Of a stretch of 64,000 nt of DNA, positions 15,876 through 23,321 are shown one piece after another. The notes under the pieces were generated by a model. It did not search any database and was not told the origin of the DNA. It saw only the letters and a program-made list of their open reading frames with translations. The stretch spans positions 106,769-170,768 of the forward strand of contig NZ_QZCS01000009.1 of NCBI RefSeq assembly GCF_003594915.1, read 5' to 3'. Each line of letters opens with the position of its first letter. The first letter of the stretch is position 1. A program made the translations under genes and the position numbers. The stretch is from Enterobacter chuandaensis. Its GTDB lineage: Bacteria; Pseudomonadota; Gammaproteobacteria; Enterobacterales; Enterobacteriaceae.

Positions 15876-16678
15876 AATGACTCTCCGCAGCTATCAATAA
15901 ATGCACTAATAAACTCAGCGGCAAGTTGTGGAACTATCGCGTTTCCATAACCGCGCAGTAGCTCCACCCTTGAGGAAACCCCATCAGAAGCCTCGCCATA
16001 TCCGGCAGGTAACATTCTAATCTGACCATCTGCGCCCTCGTTGGGTTGCCAGTCAGACCAAAAGTGTGAAGCCACATTTGACGATAAAGGGTGTCGTTTC
16101 TCATCCGACCATCCTTTCTGAAAAATGACTTGCTCAGATTTCCTGAATCCTTTCCAGACCTGGCGGTTACTGTTGCCCAAGGCCGCACCAAAACAGATGC
16201 GTTCTCTTTTGTGAGGTGCACCGACGCCTGAAGCTGGTAATACTGCCGCTGCGCAGGCGTAGCTTTCATTTTCCAATTCAGCGAATAAATCATCGAGCCA
16301 GTATTTCCCAATCGCCGGTTTAACTTGCTCTCCAAAGATGACTGAAGGACGGCACTGTTTAATGAGCCGCACGAATGTAGGTGCAAGATGCCTCGGGTCA
16401 AGTTGTCCGAGTTGTTTTCCCGCTGAACTAAATGGCTGACACGGAGGGCTTCCTGTCCAGCACGGGTAGTCATCGGGGACGCCTGCGAGTCGCAGGGCAA
16501 GCGACCAGCCACCAATTCCGGCGAAGAAATGACATTGTTTAAAACCTTTAATGTCGGAAGGTGTGACATCTGAAATACTCCTGTCGTCAACGATACCAGG
16601 TGCGATTAGCCCACTATCAATTAGATTGCGCAGCCATTGCGCCGCAAATGGGTCAAACTCGTTGTAATAAGCCGTCAC
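15872..16678 (-). CDS. DNA (cytosine-5-)-methyltransferase
   Basis: This 268-residue enzyme has the C5-methyltransferase motifs in order: motif I HFFAGIGGWSLAL (about residue 49), motif IV GSPPCQPFS with catalytic Cys80, motif VI GEQV in place of the usual ENV, motif VIII APHKRERI, and motif X RVELLRGYGNAIVPQ near the end. It transfers methyl from AdoMet to cytosine C5. The target-recognition region between motifs VIII and X is short (about 70 residues). No partner restriction enzyme is seen, so protection of phage DNA is likely. A second coding frame overlaps 81 percent of the gene. Confidence 0.9.
   Translation of the reverse strand: MTAYYNEFDPFAAQWLRNLIDSGLIAPGIVDDRSISDVTPSDIKGFKQCHFFAGIGGWSLALRLAGVPDDYPCWTGSPPCQPFSSAGKQLGQLDPRHLAPTFVRLIKQCRPSVIFGEQVKPAIGKYWLDDLFAELENESYACAAAVLPASGVGAPHKRERICFGAALGNSNRQVWKGFRKSEQVIFQKGWSDEKRHPLSSNVASHFWSDWQPNEGADGQIRMLPAGYGEASDGVSSRVELLRGYGNAIVPQLAAEFISAFIDSCGESL
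15934..16590 (-). CDS. Overlapping reading frame inside the methyltransferase gene
   Basis: This 218-codon frame lies entirely inside the methyltransferase gene, shifted in frame on the same strand. Its product has features I recognise from phage proteins encoded beside or inside C5-methyltransferase genes: GSMIYSLNWKMKATPAQRQYY, WATVTARSGKDSGN (the usual form is WPTPTARDxKDSG), and MARLLMGFPQGWSYC near the end. Such a match in a frame that should be random suggests real dual coding. The start is uncertain; an ATG at 16590 is the longest and 16572 the next. The function is unknown. Confidence 0.5.
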   Translation of the reverse strand: MTTGVFQMSHLPTLKVLNNVISSPELVAGRLPCDSQASPMTTRAGQEALRVSHLVQRENNSDNLTRGILHLHSCGSLNSAVLQSSLESKLNRRLGNTGSMIYSLNWKMKATPAQRQYYQLQASVHLTKENASVLVRPWATVTARSGKDSGNLSKSFFRKDGRMRNDTLYRQMWLHTFGLTGNPTRAQMVRLECYLPDMARLLMGFPQGWSYCAVMETR

Positions 16679-16947
16679 GCCCTTTCACCAAATGTTGAAA
16701 TGCACAAGTGGCCGATGCGTTCAATTTCATCAGCCATGCCTTTGAGTGTTTTAATTTCCGAATCTTGAATATGGTGATGAATCAAACCGGAAATAAGCTG
16801 GTTAATCTTTGGGTAATATCCGATAGTGTCGAGCCATTCCTCGCCAGCATTTTTACCTGACTTAACGACTTTCTTTTCATTCAGGATAAATTGATACTGG
16901 TCGCTGGTAATAACCCATTTGTCGCCGACTTCAATACGAATCGCCAT
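16675..16947 (-). CDS. Phage early protein of unknown function (DUF5405-like)
   Basis: This 90-residue protein begins MAIRIEVGDKWVITSDQYQF and has GEEWLDTIGYYPKINQLISG in the middle, which I associate with the DUF5405 family of 186/P2-like early genes; I am not certain of the number. It overlaps the methyltransferase start by 4 bases. No function is known. Confidence 0.7.
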   Translation of the reverse strand: MAIRIEVGDKWVITSDQYQFILNEKKVVKSGKNAGEEWLDTIGYYPKINQLISGLIHHHIQDSEIKTLKGMADEIERIGHLCISTFGERA

Positions 16948-17169
16948 TTAAACGCCCCTGTAGTGTTTGTGTTTGAGCTCCGCGATTTGCTGACATGTCA
17001 CGCAAAAGGCCACGCCCGGAATCGCAATGCGGCGAGCTTCCGGGATTGGTGCGTCACATTCTTCGCAGAGGAAACGAGAGGGCGCATCGATACGGCTGCG
17101 CGCGTTGCTGATGTGGCGCTCTCGGTCTTCCTGCTCACGCTGTTGGGCTAAATCAATTGCGTCGGCCAT
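16948..17169 (-). CDS. TraR/DksA-type zinc-finger protein
   Basis: The 73-residue protein has a four-cysteine zinc finger, Cys35-x2-Cys38 and Cys56-x2-Cys59 (FLCEECDAPIPEARR and FCVTCQ), with a helical N-terminus. This is the short TraR/DksA layout found in P2 and 186 early regions. TraR-like proteins bind the secondary channel of RNA polymerase and alter promoter choice. It lies directly beside its neighbours on the minus strand (1-base overlap with the upstream gene). Confidence 0.82.
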   Translation of the reverse strand: MADAIDLAQQREQEDRERHISNARSRIDAPSRFLCEECDAPIPEARRIAIPGVAFCVTCQQIAELKHKHYRGV

Positions 17170-17402
17170 TAGTGCAGCTCCTGTGATTCGTTCTCAAAGC
17201 GGGCTGCTTCACGGCGCAGCAGTTCGGCCGCTTCTTTGCCGGTCATATCTGAATTGGTAATGTGAACGGCTAGAGCTTCGAGACGGATTGAAACGGCGAG
17301 AGCGCGGTCTTTGCGCTCTTCTTTTTTGGCTTCTTTAAACAAAGACTCCAGCACGTGGTCGCCAGCACTACTCGGCGTTGATAAATAAATAATTCGACTC
17401 AT
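17169..17402 (-). CDS. Small phage early protein (DUF2732-like)
   Basis: This 77-residue protein begins MSRIIYLSTPSSAGDHVLES and has a charged helical middle (FKEAKKEERKDRALAVSIRLE). The pattern matches a family of 186/P2-like early proteins that I recall as DUF2732. It shares a base with the zinc-finger gene. Function unknown. Confidence 0.65.
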   Translation of the reverse strand: MSRIIYLSTPSSAGDHVLESLFKEAKKEERKDRALAVSIRLEALAVHITNSDMTGKEAAELLRREAARFENESQELH

Positions 17403-17468
17403 ATATCCTCCTGATTTTTGGCAAAAGAATGCCCGGCGGGTTTACGCCAAGTAATTACTTTTAATTAA

Positions 17469-17669
17469 TTAACTATATCCAAATACAACAGCAGGTTTGC
17501 TTTTTAACTGCTTGATGATTTCGGCTTTTAATCCATCCTTAAATTCTTTGCAGCACTCCCACTCAGGGTCAACGCGAAGTATTGCGCCGTCGCGGGTTTT
17601 AATTTCAAAACCTTCCTCCATATTTGGAATCATGGCACCTAAAACAATTCTTAATTCATCGCGTGACAT
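17469..17669 (-). CDS. Small hypothetical phage protein
   Basis: I do not recognise this 66-residue protein. The ATG at 17669 lies after GGAGTGAAAC, a good ribosome site. It is acidic, with GFEIKTRDGAILRVDPEWECC in the middle and a basic helix at the end. It overlaps the Fil-like gene by 14 bases, supporting membership in the early operon. Confidence 0.6.
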   Translation of the reverse strand: MSRDELRIVLGAMIPNMEEGFEIKTRDGAILRVDPEWECCKEFKDGLKAEIIKQLKSKPAVVFGYS

Positions 17670-17883
17670 GTTTCACTCCTTTAATAACAAAGTGGACAAT
17701 ATGAATAATTAAAAAACCTGACGATTTCGGCGACTTTGTTTTCAGCCCTTTTAATAATTCGGACTGTGAGCGACTCGGATGCCAGCGCTTGCCGTCCTTA
17801 CCTGCGATCCAGCCGTGTCCGTAGTTCATGCCAGGGCTTTGCTTAACGAGCAGAGACGCGAATGACGGTTCACCTTTCAGCAT
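17656..17883 (-). CDS. fil: Phage filamentation protein Fil-like (DUF2724)
   Basis: With the ATG at 17883 the product has 75 residues. MLKGEPSFASLLVKQSPGMN and YGHGWIAGKDGKRWHP, followed by SQSELLKGLKTKS, resemble the Fil protein of phage 186, which blocks host division when expressed. It follows cII, as in 186. The C-terminal part is hydrophobic (SSGFLIIHIVHFVIKGV). Confidence 0.72.
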   Translation of the reverse strand: MLKGEPSFASLLVKQSPGMNYGHGWIAGKDGKRWHPSRSQSELLKGLKTKSPKSSGFLIIHIVHFVIKGVKHVTR

Positions 17884-17890
17884 ACGCACC

Positions 17891-18400
17891 TCAAATCAGA
17901 CCAAACGATGCGCCAATACCGCTCATGGTATCGACCACACTCGACATAGCAGGATTAGTCTGCAGACGCGCATGCAGCGCCAGAGCCGACAATGACAACA
18001 TGCGGATGCCAGAGTTAACGCTTTCAATCATGTTGTGCTTACGGGCAGTGGTCAGACGCTCATCAGATACCGCACCGCTCGCCAGCTCGCCGAGTTCACG
18101 CATTGCGCGCATGACGTAAGACTGCAATTTTTCTTTAGCCAGCTCATTAACCGGCACGCATGGTAGGCAATGAATCTGCGCCAGAAAACCATCAACGAGG
18201 GTTGAGTCTTCGGTCAGGTCAGTCAACAGCCACAATTCAGGCGGCGTAAACTGGTGAGGCTGTTCCGGGTTGAGTTTGTTGCGTAACGTCTGAACATTCA
18301 TACCCGCGCGCTCGGCCAGCTTCGACATGTTGTGACGCTGCGCAAAAGCCCGGCACGCTTCGTCATAGTGGGGATGTTTGGAAATCTGAAAATCAAACAT
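17891..18400 (-). CDS. cII: 186 CII-like establishment activator
   Basis: The 169-residue protein matches the 186 CII family in length and position. The helix-turn-helix is in MSKLAERAGMNVQTLRNKLNP (residues about 25-45), followed by QFTPPELWLLTDLTEDSTLVDGF. In 186, CII activates the promoter that first makes CI repressor after infection. It is the second gene of the early operon after the Apl-like gene. The 30-base gap upstream holds a GGAT ribosome site. Confidence 0.85.
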   Translation of the reverse strand: MFDFQISKHPHYDEACRAFAQRHNMSKLAERAGMNVQTLRNKLNPEQPHQFTPPELWLLTDLTEDSTLVDGFLAQIHCLPCVPVNELAKEKLQSYVMRAMRELGELASGAVSDERLTTARKHNMIESVNSGIRMLSLSALALHARLQTNPAMSSVVDTMSGIGASFGLI

Positions 18401-18430
18401 GCTGCATCCTTACAATTCACATAAAGTGAA

Positions 18431-18694
18431 TTAAGCGCCGATGACGAGTTGAAAACGGGAATGCCCAAACGCCTTACGCAACTGTTCTTCTTTCCAGCGT
18501 GCGTAATAAATACGAATCGGGCCACCTGCTTTCTTGCAGCCTTTACGGATGGTGCGGGGTTCGATTGGTACACAAGGGTTGTCGCCGGTTGTCCAGCGGT
18601 AAGCGGTGCGTTCAGAAACACCCTCAAGCTCTGCGAATTGCTGCAGAGTAACGATAGGTGCAGGCACTTTGATGATTGCGATTTCAGAAGCCAT
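18431..18694 (-). CDS. apl: Apl/Cox-like excisionase and repressor
   Basis: The ATG at 18694 gives 87 residues, the length of 186 Apl. A helix-turn-helix occupies VTLQQFAELEGVSERTAYRW (residues about 16-35), followed by a basic stretch (RTIRKGCKKAGGPIRI). Apl-type proteins bind the lysogeny switch and the attachment region, acting as excisionase and transcription repressor. It is the first gene of the early operon and runs away from cI. Confidence 0.83.
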   Translation of the reverse strand: MASEIAIIKVPAPIVTLQQFAELEGVSERTAYRWTTGDNPCVPIEPRTIRKGCKKAGGPIRIYYARWKEEQLRKAFGHSRFQLVIGA

Positions 18695-18826
18695 GTTGCA
18701 TGATTCCCATTTTGAAAATGTTTGCAATCAATGGCCTCTGTTTGCCAACTTCTGCCACTGATTGCCCGAATTAGCAACGATACTAATACTCGATTGAATA
18801 TTAGTAAATACCCAAAGGAGTAAATT
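18695..18826. promoter_or_regulatory. Lysis-lysogeny switch region between apl and cI
   Basis: This 132-base region separates the divergent apl and cI genes, so it must carry both promoters. TACTAATA (18781-18788) and TATTAGTA (18799-18806) form an inverted repeat with a 10-base spacer, a probable CI operator. A run of TTGCCA-like elements (18736-18766) could be Apl sites. The cI ribosome site AAGGAG lies at 18815-18820. Confidence 0.65.
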
Positions 18827-19402
18827 TTGATACTTGATACTCAAGTGAATAACGACGAGTTACTGGATAGAATTTGTCAAGTATATGGTTTTACTCAAAA
18901 AATCCAGCTAGCCCGGCACTTCAATATTGCAGCCAGCTCCCTACAAAACCGCTACACGCGAGGCACTGTTTCTTATGATTTCGCCGTACAGTGCGCACTA
19001 GAAACCGGAGCAAGCCTGCTATGGCTTCTTACGGGGCAAGGCTCTCAATATGATGGCAAACCGTCTCCAACGGATCCGAAAACGATAGACTCATTCACCC
19101 TGAGTGATGGAAAACTCGAAGAAAATTCACCATTGAGTATTGACGCTGTTTTTTTTAGCAAGCAACTGTCAAAAGGTATTGCTGTTCGCGCCGATGGAAA
19201 GCTGCACTTCATAGAACAAGATGCCTCACTTTCTGATGGCCTTTGGTTGGTTGATATTGAGGGGGCTACCAGCATCAGAGAATTGACGCTCCTACCCGGC
19301 AAAAAGTTACACGTTGCGGGCGGCAAAGTACCGTTTGAGTGCGGGATAGATGAAATAAAAACGATTGGCCGTGTAGTGGGTGTATACAGCGAGGTTAATT
19401 GA
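18827..19402 (+). CDS. cI: 186-type CI repressor
   Basis: The 191-residue protein matches 186 CI (192). The N-terminal DNA-binding domain has LDRICQVYGFTQKIQLARHF and IAASSLQNRYTRGT (residues 10-45). The C-terminal half is the oligomerisation domain of the Phage_CI_repr type, without an autocleavage Ala-Gly site that I can see, so induction needs an antirepressor such as the Tum-like protein. The start is TTG, 6 bases after AAGGAG, which should limit translation. It overlaps int by 4 bases. Confidence 0.9.
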   Translation: MILDTQVNNDELLDRICQVYGFTQKIQLARHFNIAASSLQNRYTRGTVSYDFAVQCALETGASLLWLLTGQGSQYDGKPSPTDPKTIDSFTLSDGKLEENSPLSIDAVFFSKQLSKGIAVRADGKLHFIEQDASLSDGLWLVDIEGATSIRELTLLPGKKLHVAGGKVPFECGIDEIKTIGRVVGVYSEVN

Positions 19403-20418
19403 TGACTGTCCGTAAAAATCCGGCTGGCGGCTGGATTTGTGAGATCTACCCAAACGGTGCAAAAGGCAAACGTATCAGAAAGAAATTCGCAACTAAAGGC
19501 GAGGCTCTGGCGTTTGAACAGTACACCGTTCAAAACCCATGGCAGGAAGAAAGGGAAGACAGGCGCACGTTAAAAGAGCTGGTTGATTCATGGTATAGCG
19601 CTCATGGTATTACGCTGAAAGACGGCTTGAAACGCCAGTTAGCCATGCACCATGCTTTTGAGTGTATGGGAGAACCACTCGCACGCGATTTCGATGCGCA
19701 GATGTTTTCCCGCTACCGAGAAAAACGGTTAAAGGGTGAGTATGCCCGTTCAAACAGAGTCAAAGAGGTATCACCTCGCACACTTAATCTTGAGTTGGCC
19801 TACTTCCGGGCAGTGTTCAATGAGCTAAACCGCCTCGGAGAATGGAAGGGGGAAAACCCACTGAAAAATATGCGCCCATTCCGCACAGAAGAAATGGAAA
19901 TGGCCTGGCTAACTCACGACCAAATTTCGCAACTCCTCGGAGAGTGTAAACGGCATGACCACCCTGATTTAGAAACCGTGGTAAGAATCTGTCTCGCCAC
20001 TGGCGCACGGTGGTCTGAGGCCGAGAGCTTGAGAAAAAGCCAGCTCGCGAAATACAAAATCACATACACCAACACGAAAGGCAGGAAAAACCGCACCGTC
20101 CCAATCAGCAAAGAGCTCTATGAGTCCCTGCCTGATGATAAAAAAGGCCGGTTGTTTAGTGATTGTTATGGCGCGTTCCGGTCTGCTCTGGAAAGAACAG
20201 GCATTGAACTACCGGCAGGACAACTTACCCATGTTTTACGCCACACCTTCGCCAGCCACTTTATGATGAATGGTGGAAATATTCTGGTCTTACAGCGCGT
20301 ACTCGGCCATACCGATATAAAAATGACGATGCGATATGCGCACTTTGCTCCTGACCATCTTGAGGATGCAGTCAAACTTAATCCATTGTCTATTTCAAAA
20401 TGCAATGTACAAATTTGA
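19399..20418 (+). CDS. int: Tyrosine integrase
   Basis: This 339-residue enzyme carries the tyrosine recombinase residues: Arg204 in ATGARWSEAESL, His278-x-x-Arg281 in HVLRHTFASHF, a His in LGHTD, and nucleophile Tyr313 in MRYAHFA. The N-terminus has an arm-binding beta domain (NPAGGWICEIYPNG) and a core-binding helical domain. It integrates the phage into the 3' end of a tRNA-Ile gene, as the att copy at 21394-21439 shows. Its start overlaps the cI stop, so the two are made together in the lysogen. Confidence 0.94.
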   Translation: MMTVRKNPAGGWICEIYPNGAKGKRIRKKFATKGEALAFEQYTVQNPWQEEREDRRTLKELVDSWYSAHGITLKDGLKRQLAMHHAFECMGEPLARDFDAQMFSRYREKRLKGEYARSNRVKEVSPRTLNLELAYFRAVFNELNRLGEWKGENPLKNMRPFRTEEMEMAWLTHDQISQLLGECKRHDHPDLETVVRICLATGARWSEAESLRKSQLAKYKITYTNTKGRKNRTVPISKELYESLPDDKKGRLFSDCYGAFRSALERTGIELPAGQLTHVLRHTFASHFMMNGGNILVLQRVLGHTDIKMTMRYAHFAPDHLEDAVKLNPLSISKCNVQI

Positions 20419-20435
20419 TTTATAAGGAATAGTGT

Positions 20436-21239
20436 ATGTCAGAAAATAGACCTTCTATACCAGCTGAAATCAAGAGAGAAGTCAGAAAGCAATGTGGATT
20501 TGGTTGTGCAATATGCGGGATGCCATTCTTTCAGTATGACCACATCGAGGAATACGCTGATGTTCAAGAGCATACTGCTGATAATTTAGTGCTTTTATGC
20601 CCCAATCATCACTCAGCTAAAACGACCAAAAAGTTATCACATGAGCGAATTCGAGAAGCGAAGCTCAACCCTTTCAATAAGAGCAGAGAACTTACTTCTG
20701 GATTCAAAGTTGAACCATCAAAAGAACTCGTCACATTACTTGGCACTAATAGAGTTACCGGCTGGTACCCTGATGGCAAAGGTGAGCATTGTCCTGTATG
20801 GGTGAATGGTAAAAATTTTTTTACCATCCATTGTGATGAAGGATGGCTGACAGTATCAATCGACATTACTGACGAAGCAGGACGAGTGCTACTGTCAGTA
20901 AGGCGAGGAGAATTGGTAGTATCGACCTCGGCATGGGATTACGAATATGAAGGAAATAATATTAAAATCCGAGCAGGATTGGGTGACATTTTATTGGATT
21001 TAAATTTAGCAGATAACAAAGTGGAAGTACTCAGAGGAATGTTCCTAGATGAGCATCAAGATGGCTTTGTCGTACAGAGTGATGGCTCATTGCAAACAAA
21101 ATGCCATGGGCAAACGATGATGACAGGCAGTTACAACATCTCACACGGCAACGGCTTCGGTGGGTGGGGCATGATAAACTCAGCCTCAGCACCTAACATT
21201 ACGCCTCCCGGCGGATTTGGATTTATGTTTCGTTGGTGA
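20436..21239 (+). CDS. HNH nuclease protein, cargo between int and att
   Basis: This 267-residue protein has an HNH motif at the N-terminus: Cys24-x2-Cys27, Asp35-His36 (YDHIEEY), Asn50 (ADNLVLLCPNHHSAKT) and His58-His59, with Cys55 completing a zinc site. The remaining 170 residues are beta-rich with no named domain (DEGWLTVSIDITDEAGRVL, then a Gly-rich end GFGGWGMINSAS). It lies 17 bases after int. Genes between int and att are often cargo in P2-like prophages. A defence or homing role is possible. It is more AT-rich than int. Confidence 0.75.
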   Translation: MSENRPSIPAEIKREVRKQCGFGCAICGMPFFQYDHIEEYADVQEHTADNLVLLCPNHHSAKTTKKLSHERIREAKLNPFNKSRELTSGFKVEPSKELVTLLGTNRVTGWYPDGKGEHCPVWVNGKNFFTIHCDEGWLTVSIDITDEAGRVLLSVRRGELVVSTSAWDYEYEGNNIKIRAGLGDILLDLNLADNKVEVLRGMFLDEHQDGFVVQSDGSLQTKCHGQTMMTGSYNISHGNGFGGWGMINSASAPNITPPGGFGFMFRW

Positions 21240-21320
21240 GAACTAAAGCACCTGTTTTATGGTTAAAGGTCTGGGGGAATGGCGATAAAGTGGCGGTGGA
21301 AATGGCGAATAATTGGTAAA

Positions 21321-21371
21321 CGTTGGCAAATTGTGGCAAACTATGTCAATGATAAATAACGCAAACTATTG
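21321..21371. promoter_or_regulatory. Candidate integrase/Apl arm-binding repeats
   Basis: TTGGCAAA (21323-21330) and GTGGCAAA (21333-21340) are direct repeats spaced 10 bases apart, one helical turn. GCAAACTAT occurs twice (21336-21344 and 21361-21369). Repeats of this kind beside the core att site are where integrase and excisionase usually bind. Confidence 0.5.
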
Positions 21372-21393
21372 ATTTTCGGTTGTTCCTGTAGGA

Positions 21394-21439
21394 ACTCATA
21401 ATCGCTTGGTCGCTGGTTCAAGTCCAGCAGGGGCCACCA
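21394..21439 (+). other. Attachment site: copy of the 3' end of tRNA-Ile(CAU)
   Basis: These 46 bases run from the anticodon loop (ACTCATAATCGC) through the T-arm (GGTTCAAGTCC) to CCA, and match the 3' part of the enteric ileX/ileY tRNA that reads AUA. The 5' half of the tRNA is absent upstream, so this is the far-end att copy; the intact gene should lie beyond the left edge. In E. coli ileX is next to yqjH, which fits the chromosomal genes that follow. Confidence 0.9.
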
Positions 21440-21465
21440 AATTTTAGCTGTAAAATCAGATAATT

Positions 21466-21492
21466 AAGCCACTTTAACGAGTGGCTTTTTTA
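21466..21492 (+). terminator. Terminator after the tRNA-Ile end
   Basis: AAGCCACT (21466-21473) and AGTGGCTT (21480-21487) form an 8-bp stem with a 6-base loop, followed by TTTTT. It is the original tRNA terminator, now separated from the tRNA gene by the prophage. Confidence 0.85.
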
Positions 21493-21554
21493 TTAACTGC
21501 TAATGGTGTCCCCCCCGAAAATTCCCGAGACAAAATAAGAGGAAAAGAGAAGCA

Positions 21555-22127
21555 GTGGATAAAAAAGCCAGATCAGAACACATGCGTGAATGCTTGCGCC
21601 GCGAAGTAATGATGAGTTCTAACGCATTTTCTTGGGTTAGGGTTCTGCATAAAGCAATAAAGTGCCCCGACCGCCGCTTCCACTTCTGGTGGCGCATCGC
21701 GTCTTACTGGCATCACTCAGACAGCAAATTCCTGAGGAAAAGAGCGTTAAAGATAAACAGAAAGCTCATTTTCAAATACGGAACAGATATACAGCTGGGG
21801 GCAACAATCGGGCCAGGCATGGTGATTTCTCATCATCATGGTATTGTTGTAAATGGTTCTGCAACAATCGGGCATTCTCTGCGGATACGACAGAACACCA
21901 CAATAGGCATAACCGGCGCGAATGATAATAAAGAGCCGATTTCCATTGTTATTGGCAATAATGTCAGCATTGGCGCGGGGTCGTGCATCATTGCAGATAA
22001 GATATGCATAGGAGATAACGTTATCATCGGCGCCATGTCATTTGTGAGCAAAGACATTCCTGATGGTATGACGGTTTATACTGAAAAAACGTTAAAAATA
22101 ATTCCTGCTACATCACCTACGGCGTGA
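21555..22127 (+). CDS. CysE-like serine acetyltransferase (hexapeptide family)
   Basis: This 190-residue protein has a helical N-terminus and a left-handed beta-helix C-terminus built from hexapeptide repeats (IQLGATIGPGMVISHHHGIV, then IVIGNNVSIGAGSCII). SHHHGIVVNGSATIG (about residues 93-107) matches the serine acetyltransferase active region, with His as the general base. It is shorter than housekeeping CysE (273), so a specialised acetyltransferase, perhaps for a polysaccharide or a second cysteine route, is likely. The start is GTG. It is the first host gene after the att site, and the E. coli K-12 equivalent position lacks it. Confidence 0.75.
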   Translation: MDKKARSEHMRECLRREVMMSSNAFSWVRVLHKAIKCPDRRFHFWWRIASYWHHSDSKFLRKRALKINRKLIFKYGTDIQLGATIGPGMVISHHHGIVVNGSATIGHSLRIRQNTTIGITGANDNKEPISIVIGNNVSIGAGSCIIADKICIGDNVIIGAMSFVSKDIPDGMTVYTEKTLKIIPATSPTA

Positions 22128-22210
22128 CTGGGCACTTCGACTTTTCGTTACCTACCTCGCCGGGTCAAGGTTTAGAGTCCCGCAAAAGCCGAGTTGTAAA
22201 AACCACAAAA

Positions 22211-22248
22211 AAGCCAACCCCGCATTCCCGCGGCGTTGGCCCTGTTTT
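22211..22248 (-). terminator. Bidirectional terminator between the acetyltransferase and OMP genes
   Basis: GCCAACCCCGC (22213-22223) and GCGGCGTTGGC (22230-22240) form a long stem. On the minus strand it is followed by a run of T (the AAAAAA before it on the plus strand), making a good terminator for the outer-membrane gene; on the plus strand it is followed by TTTTT after a CCTG. Confidence 0.75.
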
Positions 22249-22272
22249 TAAAGCAGTGACACTTACAACAGG

Positions 22273-22956
22273 TTAAAAGACATAACGCATGCCAAGGGTA
22301 AATTCATTAGAGACGATGTGCGCTTTCATCTGTTCGTCTTTTAAGCCACGCGCGTTAGTGAAGTTGTTATATCCACTTTCGATCTTGCCCATATCGATAT
22401 AACGGTAGCCCAGGTCCATGTACAGGCGCTCAACCGGCGTATAGCTCACGCCAGCCCCTAAAGCGTAGGTCAGGTTGTTTTGCGTAGTAGAAGCATATTC
22501 ACGGCTAAAATTACCCTGCCAGCCGTTGGCTTTGATCTTGCTCACGCCCAGACCTGCCGTACCGTACAGAGAAACGCCATATCCCAGCTCATAATCACGA
22601 TACACGTTAACCATCAGACGCTCGGTTTCAGTTTTCAGGTGGTCAGAGTTGGTAACAAAAACACTGGAACCATTGATATATTCAGCCTTCTGCTTGAAGG
22701 TATATTCACCCTCTGTACGCCAGCCGTTACCAAACTGATAGCCCGCAGCAATCGCCGCGCCGCCGAAGTGCTCTTTCTCTTTACCACCGACAAACTGCCC
22801 TACCCCAGGACGCGCGCTGGTATCCATCTCCTTTGCACGCTGTTCAACCTGGAGGTATTTTGCGGAGCCGTAATACCCTTCTTCAGTATTTGCTGCCAGA
22901 ACAGTAGCCGGAATCATCGCGATCGGCAGGGCGGCTAAAATAGCTTTCATATTCAT
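22273..22956 (-). CDS. Outer-membrane beta-barrel protein
   Basis: This 227-residue protein has a signal peptide (MNMKAILAALPIAMIPATVLA, cleavage before ANTEE) and alternating strands typical of small eight-stranded barrels. It ends in FTLGMRYVF, the C-terminal aromatic that targets the BAM machinery. The glycine/aromatic pattern (AAGYQFGNGWRTEGEYTF, VSLYGTAGLGVSKIKANGW) resembles Opa/OmpX-like porin-type proteins. Its natural role, such as adhesion or serum resistance, cannot be told from sequence. Confidence 0.8.
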   Translation of the reverse strand: MNMKAILAALPIAMIPATVLAANTEEGYYGSAKYLQVEQRAKEMDTSARPGVGQFVGGKEKEHFGGAAIAAGYQFGNGWRTEGEYTFKQKAEYINGSSVFVTNSDHLKTETERLMVNVYRDYELGYGVSLYGTAGLGVSKIKANGWQGNFSREYASTTQNNLTYALGAGVSYTPVERLYMDLGYRYIDMGKIESGYNNFTNARGLKDEQMKAHIVSNEFTLGMRYVF

Positions 22957-23321
22957 CTCTACTCCGTTGAAAAAATATTCCGCTCGTCGAACGGTGGTCC
23001 GCCGATGTCAGGAAAACAGTCAGTGAGAGGGATAATAAGCAGCCCGGCACAGGCAAACTATTCGGGCGATTACGGGTTTTACCAGGTAATTTTACGTAGG
23101 GATTGGTCTTGTTTTGGTAATAATTAATCGTTATTTCAATAGATTAAAACGAGCGTTTTCGGCGAGCTGTGCGAAGACCATCACCCTCCGCACGACTTCA
23201 CAAACTGCAAAACTAAAGAAATCCCCCATCGCGCCGATCATCATCCGTGTGTATTATTTCCTGTAGCTTTTACAACAACTACCCTTAACTCAAATACTTA
23301 AGCGCCAAAGCGAAAGGCATC
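22957..23321. other. Divergent intergenic region
   Basis: This 365-base gap lies between the OMP gene (minus) and the J-segment gene (plus), so it should carry both promoters. It is AT-rich between about 23090 and 23160 with an imperfect AATAATTAATCGTTATT palindrome (23126-23142). I see no clear gene or named regulatory site. Confidence 0.5.

Larger units (their letters stand above)
21240..21554. other. Prophage right end and host junction
   Basis: This 315-base stretch has no gene. It holds integrase arm-like repeats (21321-21371), an inverted repeat GTTCCTGTAGGAAC (21382-21395), the tRNA-Ile 3'-end copy (21394-21439) and the tRNA terminator (21466-21492). The change from phage to host DNA occurs at the attachment site. 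Confidence 0.8.

Noticed and set aside
23126..23142. AATAATTAATCGTTATT as a Fur box
   Set aside because: It lacks the GATAAT hexamer pattern; AT-rich chance symmetry is as likely.
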